A DNA stretch of 64,000 nt from Mycobacterium sp. 852002-40037_SCH5390672 (GCF_001665875.1 NZ_LZTA01000062.1:1-64000), one strand, 5' to 3'; shown: positions 1 through 9,196, numbered from the stretch's first letter. Notes: generated from the letters alone by a model not told the origin. Translations and numbers: made by a program.

Positions 1-480
1 TGGGTGCGCTACCGGGCCCGGGTGCCCACGCACAGCTTCGCCTTCGTGGGCGCCGAAAAGGCGGCCGCCACAACTGATGCCACGGCGGCCATCGCGGATG
101 CCGACGTCATCCTGCTGGCGCCGTCGAACCCGGTGGTGAGCGTCGGCGCCATCCTGGCCGTGCCCGGCATTCGCGGCGCGTTGCGTGCGGCGCGCGCCCC
201 GATCGTCGGCTACTCACCGATCATCGGTGGAAAGCCCTTGCGCGGCATGGCCGATGCCTGCCTCTCGGTGATCGGGGTCGAGTCCACCGCCGAGGCCGTC
301 GGCCGCCACTACGGGGCCCGCCGGGACACCGGCATCCTGGATGGCTGGCTCGTGAGTGAGGACGACCACGCCGACATCGACGGCGTCGCGGTGCGCTCGG
401 TGCCGCTGGTGATGACCGACCCGAAGGCGACGGCCGAGATGGTCAGCGCCGGACTGGACGTCGCGGGGGTCGCTCCATGA
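1..480 (+). CDS. fbiA: FbiA (CofD family), phospholactate/PEP-guanylyl:Fo transferase, 3' part
   Basis: This is the C-terminal 159 residues of FbiA; the 5' end lies outside the window. FbiA joins the phospholactyl-type side chain to Fo, giving the F420-0 (or dehydro-F420-0) core of coenzyme F420 in the cytoplasm. The family signature [18 protein letters not shown] is visible near the start of the fragment, followed by [11 protein letters not shown] and the conserved segment around MADACL. The stop overlaps the fbiB start by 4 bases (ATGA), so the two genes are translationally coupled as in the usual fbiAB operon. Identity is secure; nothing can be said about the missing N-terminus or promoter. 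Confidence 0.95.
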   Translation, partial: WVRYRARVPTHSFAFVGAEKAAATTDATAAIADADVILLAPSNPVVSVGAILAVPGIRGALRAARAPIVGYSPIIGGKPLRGMADACLSVIGVESTAEAVGRHYGARRDTGILDGWLVSEDDHADIDGVAVRSVPLVMTDPKATAEMVSAGLDVAGVAP

Positions 481-1829
481 CGCCTTCGCCCGGCGAGCAC
501 GGCACCGCCGCCGCGATCGAGATCCTGCCCGTTGTCGGGCTGCCCGAATTCCGACCGGGCGACGATCTGGGTGCGGCCGTGGCCGCGGCCGCACCGTGGT
601 TGCGCGCAGGCGACGTCGTGGTGGTCACCAGCAAGGCGGTGTCCAAATGCGAGGGCCGGCTGGTGCCGGCGCCGCAGGATCCCGAGGAGCGCGATCGACT
701 GAGGCGCAAGCTGGTCGACGACGAAGCCGTCCGGGTGTTGGCCCGCAAGGGCCGCACCCTGATCACCGAGAACCGGATCGGCCTGGTGCAGGCCGCCGCG
801 GGCGTGGACGGATCCAACGTCGGGCGCGACGAACTGGCGCTGCTGCCGGTCGACCCGGACGGCAGCGCCGCGGCGCTGAGGGCCGCGCTGCGCGAGCGGC
901 TCGGTGTCGATGTCGCCGTGGTCATCACCGACACGATGGGCCGCGCCTGGCGCAACGGCCAGACCGACGCGGCCGTGGGTGCGTCGGGTTTGGCTGTGCT
1001 GCACGGCTATTCCGGGGCAGTCGACCAACACGGCAACGAGCTGCTGGTCACCGAGGTGGCGATCGCCGACGAGATCGCCGGGGCCGCCGATCTGGTCAAG
1101 GGCAAACTGACCGCGATGCCCGTGGCGGTGGTGCGCGGCCTGTCCATCACCGACGACGGCTCGACGGCGCGGCAGTTGTTGCGCCCGGGCACCGAGGACC
1201 TGTTCTGGCTAGGCACCGCCGAAGCCCTCGACATGGGCCGCCGCGAGGCGCAGCTGCTGCGCCGATCGGTGCGCCGGTTCAGCGCCGAACCGGTGCCGGC
1301 GGAGCTGCTGGAAGACGCCGTCGCCGAAGCCCTGACCGCACCGGCTCCCCACCACACCCGCCCGGTGCGGTTCGTCTGGCTGCAGACCCCGGCCACCCGG
1401 ACCCGGCTGCTGGACCGCATGCAGGACAAGTGGCGCGCCGACCTTTCCGGTGACGGCCGGCCCGCCGACTCGATCGACCGCCGGGTGGCGCGCGGCCGGA
1501 TCCTCTACGACGCGCCCGAAGTCGTCCTCCCGATCCTGGTCCCCGACGGCGCCCACTCCTATCCCGACGCCGCCCGCACCGACGCCGAGCACACCATGTT
1601 CACCGTGGCGGTCGGCGCGGCCGTGCAGGCCCTGCTGGTCGCGCTGGCGGTGCGGGGGCTGGGCAGCTGCTGGATCGGCTCGACGATCTTCGCCGCCGAC
1701 CTGGTGCGCAACGAGCTCGAGTTGCCCGCCGACTGGGAGCCGTTGGGGGCCATCGCCATCGGCTACGCCGCCGAGCCCGCCGGGCCGCGCGATCCGGCGG
1801 ACGCCGGTAATCTGCTGATCCGCAAGTGA
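477..1829 (+). CDS. fbiB: FbiB, bifunctional F420 gamma-glutamyl ligase / dehydro-F420 reductase
   Basis: FbiB has 450 residues (about 448 in M. tuberculosis) in two domains. Residues 1 to about 245 are the CofE-type F420-0:gamma-L-glutamyl ligase, which adds the oligoglutamate tail using GTP; conserved parts include [11 protein letters not shown] near the start, [15 protein letters not shown] and [15 protein letters not shown]. Residues about 250-450 are a nitroreductase-fold, flavin-binding domain beginning RRSVRRF and containing [11 protein letters not shown]; in actinobacteria this domain reduces dehydro-F420-0. The start is the ATG inside the fbiA stop. The domain fusion is typical of mycobacteria; stand-alone CofE proteins lack the second half. 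Confidence 0.96.
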   Translation: MTPSPGEHGTAAAIEILPVVGLPEFRPGDDLGAAVAAAAPWLRAGDVVVVTSKAVSKCEGRLVPAPQDPEERDRLRRKLVDDEAVRVLARKGRTLITENRIGLVQAAAGVDGSNVGRDELALLPVDPDGSAAALRAALRERLGVDVAVVITDTMGRAWRNGQTDAAVGASGLAVLHGYSGAVDQHGNELLVTEVAIADEIAGAADLVKGKLTAMPVAVVRGLSITDDGSTARQLLRPGTEDLFWLGTAEALDMGRREAQLLRRSVRRFSAEPVPAELLEDAVAEALTAPAPHHTRPVRFVWLQTPATRTRLLDRMQDKWRADLSGDGRPADSIDRRVARGRILYDAPEVVLPILVPDGAHSYPDAARTDAEHTMFTVAVGAAVQALLVALAVRGLGSCWIGSTIFAADLVRNELELPADWEPLGAIAIGYAAEPAGPRDPADAGNLLIRK

Positions 1830-1839
1830 TACTGAGCCC

Positions 1840-3435
1840 ATGACGTTCGCGGGCAAGGCGGCGGCCTCGGCCGACAAGGTCCGCGGCGGCTACTACACCC
1901 CCGCGCCGGTGGCCCGCTTCCTGGCCGCCTGGGTCCGTGCGGCGGGACCCAGGATCGTCGAACCCTCCTGCGGCGACGGCGCCATCCTGCGCGAGCTGGC
2001 CGCGCTCAGCAACCAGGTCCGCGGCGTCGAGCTGATCGCCGACGAGGCGGCCAAGTCGCGCCGGTTCGCTCCCGTCGACAACCAGAGCCTGTTCGCCTGG
2101 CTCGCCGGCGCGCAGGCCGGCGCATGGGACGGGATCGCCGGCAACCCGCCCTACATCCGGTTCGGCAACTGGTCCTCGGAGCTGCGCGATCCGGCGCTGG
2201 ATCTGATGCGCCGCGTTGGCCTGCGTCCCACCAGGCTGACCAACGCCTGGGTTCCATTCGTCGTGGCGAGCACCGTGCTGGTGCGCGACGGCGGGCGGGT
2301 GGGACTGGTGCTTCCGGCCGAGCTGCTCCAGGTCAGCTACGCCGCACAGTTACGCGACTTTCTGCTGAGCCGATTCCGCGAGATCACCCTGCTGACCTTC
2401 GAGCGCCTGGTGTTCGACGGCATCCTGCAGGAGGTCGTGTTGTTCTGCGGAGTCATCGGCGCCGGCCCCGCGCGCATCCGCACCGTGCACCTCAAGGACG
2501 CCGACGCCCTGGCGGGCGCCGATCTGGGCGTGGAACATCTTCCTTCCGAGCCCGCACGCGTACACGACAACGAGAAGTGGACCAAGTACTTTCTGGACCC
2601 CGCCGCGATCCGGCTGCTGCGCGCGCTCAAGGGCTCGGGCACCCTGACCCGGCTCGGGGCGGTGGCCAGGGTGGAGGTCGGCATCGTGACCGGGCGCAAC
2701 GCGTTCTTCACCTTCACCGACGCCCGGGCCGATGAGCTGGGGCTGCGGCCGCACTGCGTCCCGCTCGTCTCGCGCAGCGCCCAGCTGTCCGGGCTGATCT
2801 ACGACACCGATTGCCGGGCAAGCGATCTCGCCGCCGGGCAGCGCAGCTGGCTGCTCAACGCGCCGCGCGAGCCGGACGATGCCGCGTTGAGCGCCCACAT
2901 CCGCGCGGGTGAAGCGGCCGGGGTGCACCGCGGCTACAAGTGCTCGATCCGCAAGCCCTGGTGGAGCACGCCGTCGCTGTGGGCGCCCGACCTGTTCCTG
3001 TTGCGCCAGATCCACCGGGCGCCGCGGCTGACCGTCAACGCCGCCGCGGCCACGAGCACCGACACCGTGCACCGGGTGCGCCTCACCGCCTGCTCCGGTA
3101 CCCGGGTCGACCCCGCCGCGCTGGCCGCGGTGTTCCACAACAGCGTGACGTTCGCCTTCGCCGAGATCATGGGCCGCAGTTACGGCGGGGGCGTTTTGGA
3201 GCTGGAACCCCGCGAAGCCGAGCAGCTGCCCATTCCCCGGCCGGCGCACGCCGACGCCGAGCTCGCCTGCGACGTGGACCTCTTGTTGAAGGCCAACGAG
3301 ACCGACAAGGCGCTCGACGTCGTCGACCGTCGCGTGCTGATCGACGGCCTGGGAGTGCCGGCCGAGGTGGTGGCGGACTGCCGTGCGGCGTGGGCGTCGT
3401 TGCGGGATCGGCGCAAGCGGCGGCGGTCGCGATGA
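1840..3435 (+). CDS. mamA: MamA-type N6-adenine DNA methyltransferase
   Basis: 531-residue adenine-specific DNA methyltransferase, matching in place and size the M. tuberculosis MamA (Rv3263). Seen: a target motif YYTPAPVARFLA at 19-30, SAM-binding motif EPSCGDG at 41-47, and catalytic motif NPPY at 102-105 (class N-6 Asn-Pro-Pro-Tyr). MamA is known to methylate one A in CTGGAG/CTCCAG as an orphan enzyme and to affect transcription where sites overlap -10 elements; that specificity is inferred here from synteny only. No restriction endonuclease gene is nearby. It starts 10 bases after fbiB and overlaps the next gene by 4 bases, so it is probably co-transcribed with the F420 genes. Confidence 0.85.
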   Translation: MTFAGKAAASADKVRGGYYTPAPVARFLAAWVRAAGPRIVEPSCGDGAILRELAALSNQVRGVELIADEAAKSRRFAPVDNQSLFAWLAGAQAGAWDGIAGNPPYIRFGNWSSELRDPALDLMRRVGLRPTRLTNAWVPFVVASTVLVRDGGRVGLVLPAELLQVSYAAQLRDFLLSRFREITLLTFERLVFDGILQEVVLFCGVIGAGPARIRTVHLKDADALAGADLGVEHLPSEPARVHDNEKWTKYFLDPAAIRLLRALKGSGTLTRLGAVARVEVGIVTGRNAFFTFTDARADELGLRPHCVPLVSRSAQLSGLIYDTDCRASDLAAGQRSWLLNAPREPDDAALSAHIRAGEAAGVHRGYKCSIRKPWWSTPSLWAPDLFLLRQIHRAPRLTVNAAAATSTDTVHRVRLTACSGTRVDPAALAAVFHNSVTFAFAEIMGRSYGGGVLELEPREAEQLPIPRPAHADAELACDVDLLLKANETDKALDVVDRRVLIDGLGVPAEVVADCRAAWASLRDRRKRRRSR

Positions 3436-3977
3436 GCGTTCGGGAGTCGACGATCGCGCTCCTGTCGGACTGGGAACCCCCCGACGCGGCGCAGGATTCG
3501 CTGCGCCACGCCGTGTTGGCCTTCGTGCACGCCCGCAGCGATGCCTGCCGGCGCGAGTGCGTGCCCGGCCACGTCACCGCGTCGGCGCTGGTGCTCGACC
3601 ACTCCGGCGACCGGGTGCTGCTGACCCTGCATCGCCGCCTGCGCCGGTGGGTGCAGTTGGGCGGGCACTGCGACGAGGACGACGCCGACATCGTCGCCGC
3701 GGCGCTGCGCGAGGCCACCGAGGAGTCCGGGATCGACGGGCTGCGCATGAAACCCCGATTGGCCGCGGTGCACGTGCATCCGGTGGTCTGCTCGCTGGGC
3801 GTGCCGACCCGCCACCTGGACCTGCAATTCGTGGCGCACGCGCCGGCCGGCGCGCAGATCGCGATCAGCGACGAGTCGGAGGACCTGCGGTGGTGGCCCG
3901 CCGACGCCCTGCCGGACGGGACGGATTACGCGCTGGAGTATCTGGTCGCCCAGGCCAGGCGAGCCGAACCCGCCTAG
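3432..3977 (+). CDS. Nudix hydrolase
   Basis: 181-residue Nudix-fold pyrophosphohydrolase of unknown substrate. The Nudix box is seen as GGHCDEDDADIVAAALRE followed by ATEESGI, roughly residues 77-101; the REATEESGI half fits the REUxEExGU consensus, while the first half carries one extra residue compared with Gx5Ex7, as in many GGH-type actinobacterial members. The ATG lies in the mamA stop (ATGA, 4-base overlap), which sets the start. Its stop shares a CTAG palindrome with the stop of the convergent manB. I recall no such gene at this place in M. tuberculosis, so it may be a lineage-specific gain or a loss there. Confidence 0.85.
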   Translation: MSVRESTIALLSDWEPPDAAQDSLRHAVLAFVHARSDACRRECVPGHVTASALVLDHSGDRVLLTLHRRLRRWVQLGGHCDEDDADIVAAALREATEESGIDGLRMKPRLAAVHVHPVVCSLGVPTRHLDLQFVAHAPAGAQIAISDESEDLRWWPADALPDGTDYALEYLVAQARRAEPA

Positions 3978-5050
3978 ACGTCGGACGAGTAGCGGATACC
4001 GCCGTCGGGAATCGACACACCGGGCCACACCCGGGCGCCCCGCAACAACTCGCAGCGCGCACCGATGTCGGCGCCGTCGCCGATCACGCCGTCGCGGATC
4101 AGCGCCCGCGGGCCGATGCGCGCACCGAAGCCGATGATCGAGCGCTCGATCACGCTGCCGGCCTCGACCTTGACGCCGTCGAAGATCACCGCGCCGTCCA
4201 GCCGGACACCGGGGCCGATCTCGGCGCCGCGCCCGACGACCGTGCCGCCGACCAGCACCGCACCCGGCGACACCGCCGCGCCGTCGTGCACCAACTGCTC
4301 GCCGCGGTGGCCGTGCAGCGCCGGCGACGGGGCGATGCCGCGCACCAGATCCGCCGAGCCCCGCACGAAGTCCTCGGGGGTGCCCATGTCGCGCCAGTAG
4401 CTGGCGTCGACGTAGCCGCAGACCTTCACGTCGGGATCCGACAGCAGAGCGGGGAACACCTCACGTTCCACCGAGGCCTCGCGGCCGCGCGGAATTCGGT
4501 CGATCATCTGACGCGAGAAGACGTAGCACCCGGCGTTGATCTGGTCGGTGGGCGGATCCTGGGTCTTCTCCAGGAACGCGGTGACGCGGCCTTCCTCGGT
4601 GGTCACGCAGCCGAACGCCCGCGGGTCGCCCACCCGGACCAGGTGCAGGGTCACGTCGGATTCCTCGGCGGAGTGGAAGTCGAGCATCTGGCCCAGGTCG
4701 GACCCGGACAGCACGTCGCCGTTGAACACCATCACGGTGTCGTGCCGCAAATGCCCTGCGACGTTGGCGATGCCGCCGCCGGTGCCCAGGGGCCGCTCCT
4801 CGGTGACGTACTCGATCTGCAGGCCGAGCTTGGAACCGTCGCCGAACTCCGCCTCGAACACCGCGGCCTGATACGACGTGCTCAGGATGACGTGCTCGAT
4901 GCCCGCCGCGGCGACCCGCGACAGCAGATGCGTGAGGAACGGCAGGCCCGCGGTGGGCAGCATGGGCTTGGGCGCGGACAGCGTCAGCGGCCGCAGCCGG
5001 GTGCCCTTGCCTCCGACCAGGATCACCACATCGACTTCTGGAGTTCCCAC
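3974..5050 (-). CDS. manB: Mannose-1-phosphate guanylyltransferase
   Basis: 358 residues, matching Rv3264c, called ManB in mycobacteria although the activity is that of a ManC: GTP + mannose-1-phosphate to GDP-mannose, the donor for lipomannan, LAM, PIMs and glycoproteins. The N-terminal nucleotidyltransferase signature GGKGTRLRPLT is at residues 13-23, with FNGDVLSG downstream holding the metal-binding aspartate. The C-terminal third (about 255-345) consists of hexapeptide left-handed beta-helix repeats (for example GAVLVGGTVVGRGAEIG). It starts with GTG one base after the wbbL1 stop and is the last gene of rmlD-wbbL1-manB. Confidence 0.92.
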   Translation of the reverse strand: MGTPEVDVVILVGGKGTRLRPLTLSAPKPMLPTAGLPFLTHLLSRVAAAGIEHVILSTSYQAAVFEAEFGDGSKLGLQIEYVTEERPLGTGGGIANVAGHLRHDTVMVFNGDVLSGSDLGQMLDFHSAEESDVTLHLVRVGDPRAFGCVTTEEGRVTAFLEKTQDPPTDQINAGCYVFSRQMIDRIPRGREASVEREVFPALLSDPDVKVCGYVDASYWRDMGTPEDFVRGSADLVRGIAPSPALHGHRGEQLVHDGAAVSPGAVLVGGTVVGRGAEIGPGVRLDGAVIFDGVKVEAGSVIERSIIGFGARIGPRALIRDGVIGDGADIGARCELLRGARVWPGVSIPDGGIRYSSDV

Positions 5051-5051
5051 C

Positions 5052-5936
5052 TCAGCGTCGCCCTTCTACTCGCCGCCCGGACGCGCGCAGCGCGCTGCGC
5101 ACCATCAGCCGGGAACGCAGCGCCAGCGAGGCACGCAGCGTCCAGCGCAGCGGGGCGCGCAACCAACCGGAATGCCGGTCGGCCAGAAACATATACGTGC
5201 TCTTGTGGTGTGCGGCCAGATGGTTGGCCGGGTCTCCTCCGGTGGAGTGACCCTTGTGGTGCAGCACCTCCGCCGACGGCACGTAGACCGAAAGCCAGCC
5301 GGCCTTGCCGAGCCGGTCGCCCAGGTCGACGTCTTCCATATACATGAAGTAGCGCTCGTCGAAACCGCCGATCTGGCCGAACGCCGACCGGCGCACCAGC
5401 AGGCACGACCCCGACAGCCAGCCCACCGGCCGCTCGCTGGGCTCCAGCCGCTCCTGGCGGTATGCGGCCGACCACGGATTTCTCTTCCAGAACGGTCCGA
5501 CGACGGCGTGCATGCCGCCGCGGATCAGGCTGGGCAGGTGCCGCGCCGAGGGATACACCGACCCGTCTGGATCGCGGACCAGCGGGCCCAGCGCACCGGC
5601 GCGCGGCCAGCGCGACGCGGCGTCCAGCAACGCGTCGATGCTGCCCGGGCCCCACTGCACGTCCGGGTTGGCGACGATCACCCAGTCGTCGTCGCCGTCC
5701 AGTCGTGCGATGGCACGATTCACCGCCGTCCCGTAGCCGAGGTTGGCTCCGGTGTGGAACAGCCGCACGTTGGGATAGCGATCGACGGCCGCCTGCGGGG
5801 TGCCGTCGGTGGAGCCGTTGTCGGCCAGCAGCACGCACACTTCGCGCTCCGTGGCCAGCGACAGCGAGGCCAGGAAGCGCTCCAGGTGTGGGCCCGGTGA
5901 GTAGGTCACCGTCACGACCGGCAGGACGTCAGTCAC
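5052..5936 (-). CDS. wbbL1: Rhamnosyltransferase WbbL (GT2)
   Basis: GT2 glycosyltransferase that adds L-rhamnose from dTDP-rhamnose to GlcNAc-PP-decaprenyl, forming the linker between peptidoglycan and arabinogalactan; essential in M. tuberculosis (Rv3265c). The GTG giving VTDVLPVVTVTYSPG was chosen as start: the known homologue begins there and it overlaps rmlD by only 8 bases. An upstream ATG at 5969 would add 11 residues inside rmlD. The 294 residues show the nucleotide-binding start, DNGSTDGTP, ANPDV and the acceptor-side motif MYMEDVDLGDRLG. It acts at the inner face of the plasma membrane and has no transmembrane segment. Confidence 0.92.
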   Translation of the reverse strand: MTDVLPVVTVTYSPGPHLERFLASLSLATEREVCVLLADNGSTDGTPQAAVDRYPNVRLFHTGANLGYGTAVNRAIARLDGDDDWVIVANPDVQWGPGSIDALLDAASRWPRAGALGPLVRDPDGSVYPSARHLPSLIRGGMHAVVGPFWKRNPWSAAYRQERLEPSERPVGWLSGSCLLVRRSAFGQIGGFDERYFMYMEDVDLGDRLGKAGWLSVYVPSAEVLHHKGHSTGGDPANHLAAHHKSTYMFLADRHSGWLRAPLRWTLRASLALRSRLMVRSALRASGRRVEGRR

Positions 5937-6834
5937 GCGTAGAGGGTAACGGTCGATCGGCCGCGACATCGCTATCGGAGGCGGCCAGCGCCGCGACGAG
6001 CGCAGGGCGCCAGGGCCTCAGGGGCCGCATCCCCGCCGCGACGGACTGACCGCTGGCCAGCGCGGTGTAGGCCGGCCGCGGTGCCGGCCTCGGGAACTGT
6101 GCGGTGGTGACGGGACGCACCCGCTGCGGGTCGGCGCCGCATTCTTCGAAGACGGCGCGGGCCTGTTCGAACCGCGAGCAGGCGCCCTCGTTGGCGGCGT
6201 GCAGGATCGGGCCGGGCACGCGATCGTCGACGATCTGCAGCAGCGCGGCGGCCAGGTCGCCGACGTAGGTCGGGGACCCGGTCTGGTCGTCGACCACGTT
6301 CACCGGGCCGTCCCCGGCCGCCAGGCGGCGCATCACCGCGACGAAGTCCTTGCCGGTGCCGCCGGTGTAGACCCAGGCGGTGCGGACCACGACCGCCTCG
6401 GGCAGCGCCGCGAGCACGGCCCGCTCCCCCGCGACCTTGCTGCGGGCATACACGCTCTGCGGCGCGGTTTGATCGCTGGGCTCGTACGGCCGCGGCGCCG
6501 CGCCGCCGAAGTCCCCGTTGAACACGTAGTCGGTGGAGACGTGGACCAACTGGGCGCCGGCCTTCGCGCAGGCCGCCGCGATGTGCCCGGGACCGGTTTC
6601 GTTGACGGCGAACGCGCCCGCCTCGTCGCTCTCGGCGCCGTCGACGTCGGTGTAGGCCGCGCAGTTGATCACCACGTCGCCGCGCTGCACGATCCGCTCG
6701 GCTGCCGCGGGGTCGGTGATGTCCCACTGCGACGACGTCAGCGCCAGCGTGTCACGGCCCTGACTTGCGGCTAGCGAGGTCAAATAGCCGCCCAGCTGCC
6801 CACCGGCACCGGCGATCACGATCCTGGGAGACAT
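5929..6834 (-). CDS. rmlD: dTDP-4-dehydrorhamnose reductase
   Basis: 301 residues, RmlD (Rv3266c), last step of dTDP-L-rhamnose synthesis: NAD(P)H reduction of dTDP-6-deoxy-lyxo-4-hexulose. Rossmann motif AGAGGQLG lies near the N-terminus. The short-chain dehydrogenase pair is YARSK (Tyr and Lys four apart), preceded by STDYVFNG, which is typical of RmlD. It is the first gene of a three-gene cell-wall operon read leftward, divergent from lcp1 across a 109-base gap. The product feeds WbbL1, encoded immediately downstream, so donor synthesis and transfer are co-expressed. Confidence 0.94.
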   Translation of the reverse strand: MSPRIVIAGAGGQLGGYLTSLAASQGRDTLALTSSQWDITDPAAAERIVQRGDVVINCAAYTDVDGAESDEAGAFAVNETGPGHIAAACAKAGAQLVHVSTDYVFNGDFGGAAPRPYEPSDQTAPQSVYARSKVAGERAVLAALPEAVVVRTAWVYTGGTGKDFVAVMRRLAAGDGPVNVVDDQTGSPTYVGDLAAALLQIVDDRVPGPILHAANEGACSRFEQARAVFEECGADPQRVRPVTTAQFPRPAPRPAYTALASGQSVAAGMRPLRPWRPALVAALAASDSDVAADRPLPSTRD

Positions 6835-6931
6835 GGTTCGAGTTTCGCATGGCGTGAAAAGCCCGAGGACGCGCGGACCACGCCCCGGGGCGCGCGGGGG
6901 CTGGCTACCCGTGAAGCTGCTGTGTCACAAG

Positions 6932-6943
6932 TAATGTAGTGGG
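6932..6943 (+). promoter_or_regulatory. Candidate -10 element, leaderless lcp1
   Basis: TAATGT at 6932-6937 is followed after 6 bases by the lcp1 ATG. This spacing would place the transcription start on or next to the start codon. No Shine-Dalgarno sequence precedes the ATG. The -35 region is not recognisable. Confidence 0.45.
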
Positions 6944-8416
6944 ATGCCTGTGCAACGTGTGGTTCGTGTGATTGCCACCGCGCTGACGCTCGCGGTCGTC
7001 CTCGGCACCGGGATCGCGTGGAGCAACGTCCGGTCCTTCGAAGACGGCATCTTTCACATGTCCGCGCCCTCGCTGGGCAAGGGCGGCGACGACGGCGCGA
7101 TCGACATCTTGCTGGTCGGCCTGGACAGCCGCACCGACGCGCACGGCAACCCGTTGTCGCAAGCGGAACTGGACGCGCTCAAGGCCGGCGACGAGGAAGC
7201 CACCAACACCGACACGATCATCTTGATCCGCATCCCCAACAGCGGGAAGTCGGCCACCGCGATCTCGATCCCGCGCGACTCCTACGTCGCCGCGCCGGGC
7301 CTGGGCAAGACCAAGATCAACGGCGTCTACGGCCAGACCCGGGAGGCCAAACGCGCCAGCCTGGTCAGGGCCGGCGACTCCGCCACCGACGCCGCGGCCC
7401 AGGGCACCGAGGCCGGTCGCGAGGCGCTGATCAAGACCGTCGCCGACCTCACCGGCGTCACCGTCGACCACTACGCCGAGATCGGGCTGCTCGGCTTCTC
7501 GTTGATCACCGACGCGCTCGGCGGCGTCGACGTCTGCCTCAAGGAGCCGGTGTTCGAACCGCTCTCGGGTGCGGACTTCCCGGCCGGCCCGCAACGACTC
7601 AACGGGCCGGAGGCGCTCAGCTTCGTGCGCCAGCGTCACGAACTGCCCCGCGGTGACCTGGACCGGGTGGTGCGCCAGCAGGTGGTGATGGCCTCGCTGG
7701 CCCACCGGGTGATCTCCGGCCAGACCTTGTCCAGCCCCACCACGGTCAGGCGGCTGGAGTCCGCCGTGCAGCGCTCGGTGGTGATCTCCGCCGGTTGGGA
7801 CGTCATGGATTTCGTGCAGCAGATGCAGAAGCTGGCCGGGGGTAACGTCGCCTTCGCCACCATTCCGGTGCTCGACGGCGCCGGCTGGAGCGACGACGGC
7901 ATGCAGAGCGTGGTGCGGCTGGACCCGCATCAGGTCGCCGACTGGGTCGGTGGCCTGCTGCACGATCAGGAACAGGGCAAGACCGAGGAGATCGCCTACA
8001 CACCCGCGAAGACCACCGCCAGCGTTGTCAACGACACCGATATCAACGGGTTGGCCGCGGCGGTATCAGACGTGTTGAGCGCCAAGGGCTTTGCCGCGGG
8101 TACGGTGGGCAACAACGATGGCGGGCACGTCAAGGCCAGCCAGGTGCGCGCCGCCAAGAGCGACGACCTGGGGGCCAAGGAGGTCTCCAAGGAATTGGGT
8201 GGGTTGCCGGTGGTCGCCGACGCCTCGCTGGCGCCGGGTGCGGTGCGGGTGGTGCTGGCCAACGACTACAGCGGTCCGGGCTCGGGCCTTTCCGGCGGCG
8301 CGACGATCGTGCCCGCCCGGGTCTCCACCGCCGGTGCGGTGTCGGCCGGCGCAGGCGTTCCCGCGCCGTCGCCGATCCTGACCGCCGGCTCCGACAAGCC
8401 GGAGTGCATCAACTGA
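6944..8416 (+). CDS. lcp1: LytR-CpsA-Psr family arabinogalactan-peptidoglycan ligase
   Basis: 490 residues, orthologous by position and sequence to Rv3267 (Lcp1), the phosphotransferase that moves arabinogalactan from its polyprenyl-diphosphate carrier to muramic acid C6 outside the membrane. It has a short cytoplasmic N-terminus, one membrane helix at about 8-26, an LCP domain beginning IDILLVGLDSR, with IPRDSYV and the conserved FVRQRH region, then a LytR_C domain at about 355-450. The C-terminal tail is Ala/Pro/Gly rich. It lies divergent from rmlD-wbbL1-manB, so linker synthesis and final ligation genes share one intergenic region. Confidence 0.92.
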   Translation: MPVQRVVRVIATALTLAVVLGTGIAWSNVRSFEDGIFHMSAPSLGKGGDDGAIDILLVGLDSRTDAHGNPLSQAELDALKAGDEEATNTDTIILIRIPNSGKSATAISIPRDSYVAAPGLGKTKINGVYGQTREAKRASLVRAGDSATDAAAQGTEAGREALIKTVADLTGVTVDHYAEIGLLGFSLITDALGGVDVCLKEPVFEPLSGADFPAGPQRLNGPEALSFVRQRHELPRGDLDRVVRQQVVMASLAHRVISGQTLSSPTTVRRLESAVQRSVVISAGWDVMDFVQQMQKLAGGNVAFATIPVLDGAGWSDDGMQSVVRLDPHQVADWVGGLLHDQEQGKTEEIAYTPAKTTASVVNDTDINGLAAAVSDVLSAKGFAAGTVGNNDGGHVKASQVRAAKSDDLGAKEVSKELGGLPVVADASLAPGAVRVVLANDYSGPGSGLSGGATIVPARVSTAGAVSAGAGVPAPSPILTAGSDKPECIN

Positions 8417-9132
8417 TCACGCTGAGCGGGGGCATCCTCGATCCGATGCTGCGGGCCGATCCGGTCGGGCCGCGGATCACCTACTACGACGACGACACCG
8501 GCGAACGCATCGAATTGTCCGCGGTGACGCTGGCCAACTGGGCCGCCAAGACGGGCAACCTGCTGCGCGACGAGCTGGGTGCCGGGCCGGCCAGCCGGGT
8601 GGCGATCCTGTTACCCGCCCACTGGCAGACGGCGGCGGTGCTGTTCGGGGTGTGGTGGATCGGTGCCGAGGCGGTGCTGACGGGCCCGGCCGAGCCGGCT
8701 TGCGACATCGCCCTGTGCACCCCCGAGCGGCTCGACGAAGCCGACGACGCGGTGTCGGGGGGTGAGGTGGCGGTGCTGTCGCTGGACCCGTTCGGCCGCC
8801 CGGTGCCCGACCTGCCGATCGGCGTGACGGACTATGCCACCGCGGTGCGGGTGCACGGCGATCAGATCGTCGCCGAAGCGCGTCCCGGTCCGGCGCTGAG
8901 CGGGCGGTCGGCCGAGGAGGTATTGGCCGATTGTCAAAGCTCGGCGGCGGCAAGGGGTTTGACGTCGAGCGACCGGGTGCTGTCCGGCGCATCGTGGTCC
9001 GGGCCCGCCGAACTGGTGGACGGGCTGCTGGCGATCATGGCCGTCGGCGGCTCGCTGGTGCAGGTGGCCAACGCGGATCCCACCGCGCAAACGCGCCGGA
9101 TCGAGACCGAAAAAGTCACCCGGGTGCTGTAA
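8404..9132 (+). CDS. TIGR03089-type protein (Rv3268-like), acyl-CoA-synthetase-like N-terminal fold
   Basis: 242 residues. It resembles the first part of AMP-binding/acyl-CoA synthetases (ITYYDDDTGERIELS, LLPAHWQTAAVLFGVWWIGA) but lacks the P-loop and the adenylation core, so no catalytic activity can be claimed. This matches a conserved actinobacterial family of unknown function next to lcp1 (Rv3268). The GTG at 8404 overlaps lcp1 by 13 bases; an internal ATG at 8446 is an alternative. The overlap suggests translation coupled to lcp1, and a role near cell-wall assembly is possible but unproven. Confidence 0.8.
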   Translation: MHQLITLSGGILDPMLRADPVGPRITYYDDDTGERIELSAVTLANWAAKTGNLLRDELGAGPASRVAILLPAHWQTAAVLFGVWWIGAEAVLTGPAEPACDIALCTPERLDEADDAVSGGEVAVLSLDPFGRPVPDLPIGVTDYATAVRVHGDQIVAEARPGPALSGRSAEEVLADCQSSAAARGLTSSDRVLSGASWSGPAELVDGLLAIMAVGGSLVQVANADPTAQTRRIETEKVTRVL

Positions 9133-9165
9133 GGGCGCCGGGTCGTCACTCGGCCCGGCCAATAC

Positions 9166-9196
9166 ATATTGATATCGCAATATTTCGATGTTAACG
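9166..9196 (+). promoter_or_regulatory. Operator palindrome over the pacL1-ctpC promoter
   Basis: A perfect inverted repeat ATATTG-N6-CAATAT spans 9166-9183 in an AT-rich island within GC-rich DNA. A SigA-like -35 TTGATA (9169-9174) sits inside it, and a plausible -10 TTAACG (9191-9196) follows 16 bases later. Overlap of an AT-rich dyad with the -35/spacer is the usual layout of ArsR/SmtB-type metal repressor operators. The regulator itself is not in the window. Confidence 0.6.

Noticed and set aside
1840..3435. MamA gene as part of a restriction-modification or phage-defence island
   Set aside because: No endonuclease, specificity subunit or other defence gene is adjacent; it sits in the conserved F420 operon context as an orphan methyltransferase.
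3383..5347. 654-codon rightward open frame
   Set aside because: It runs antisense through manB and wbbL1 and out of frame with the Nudix gene; the composition is Arg/Pro/Gly/Ala rich as expected of shadow frames in GC-rich DNA.
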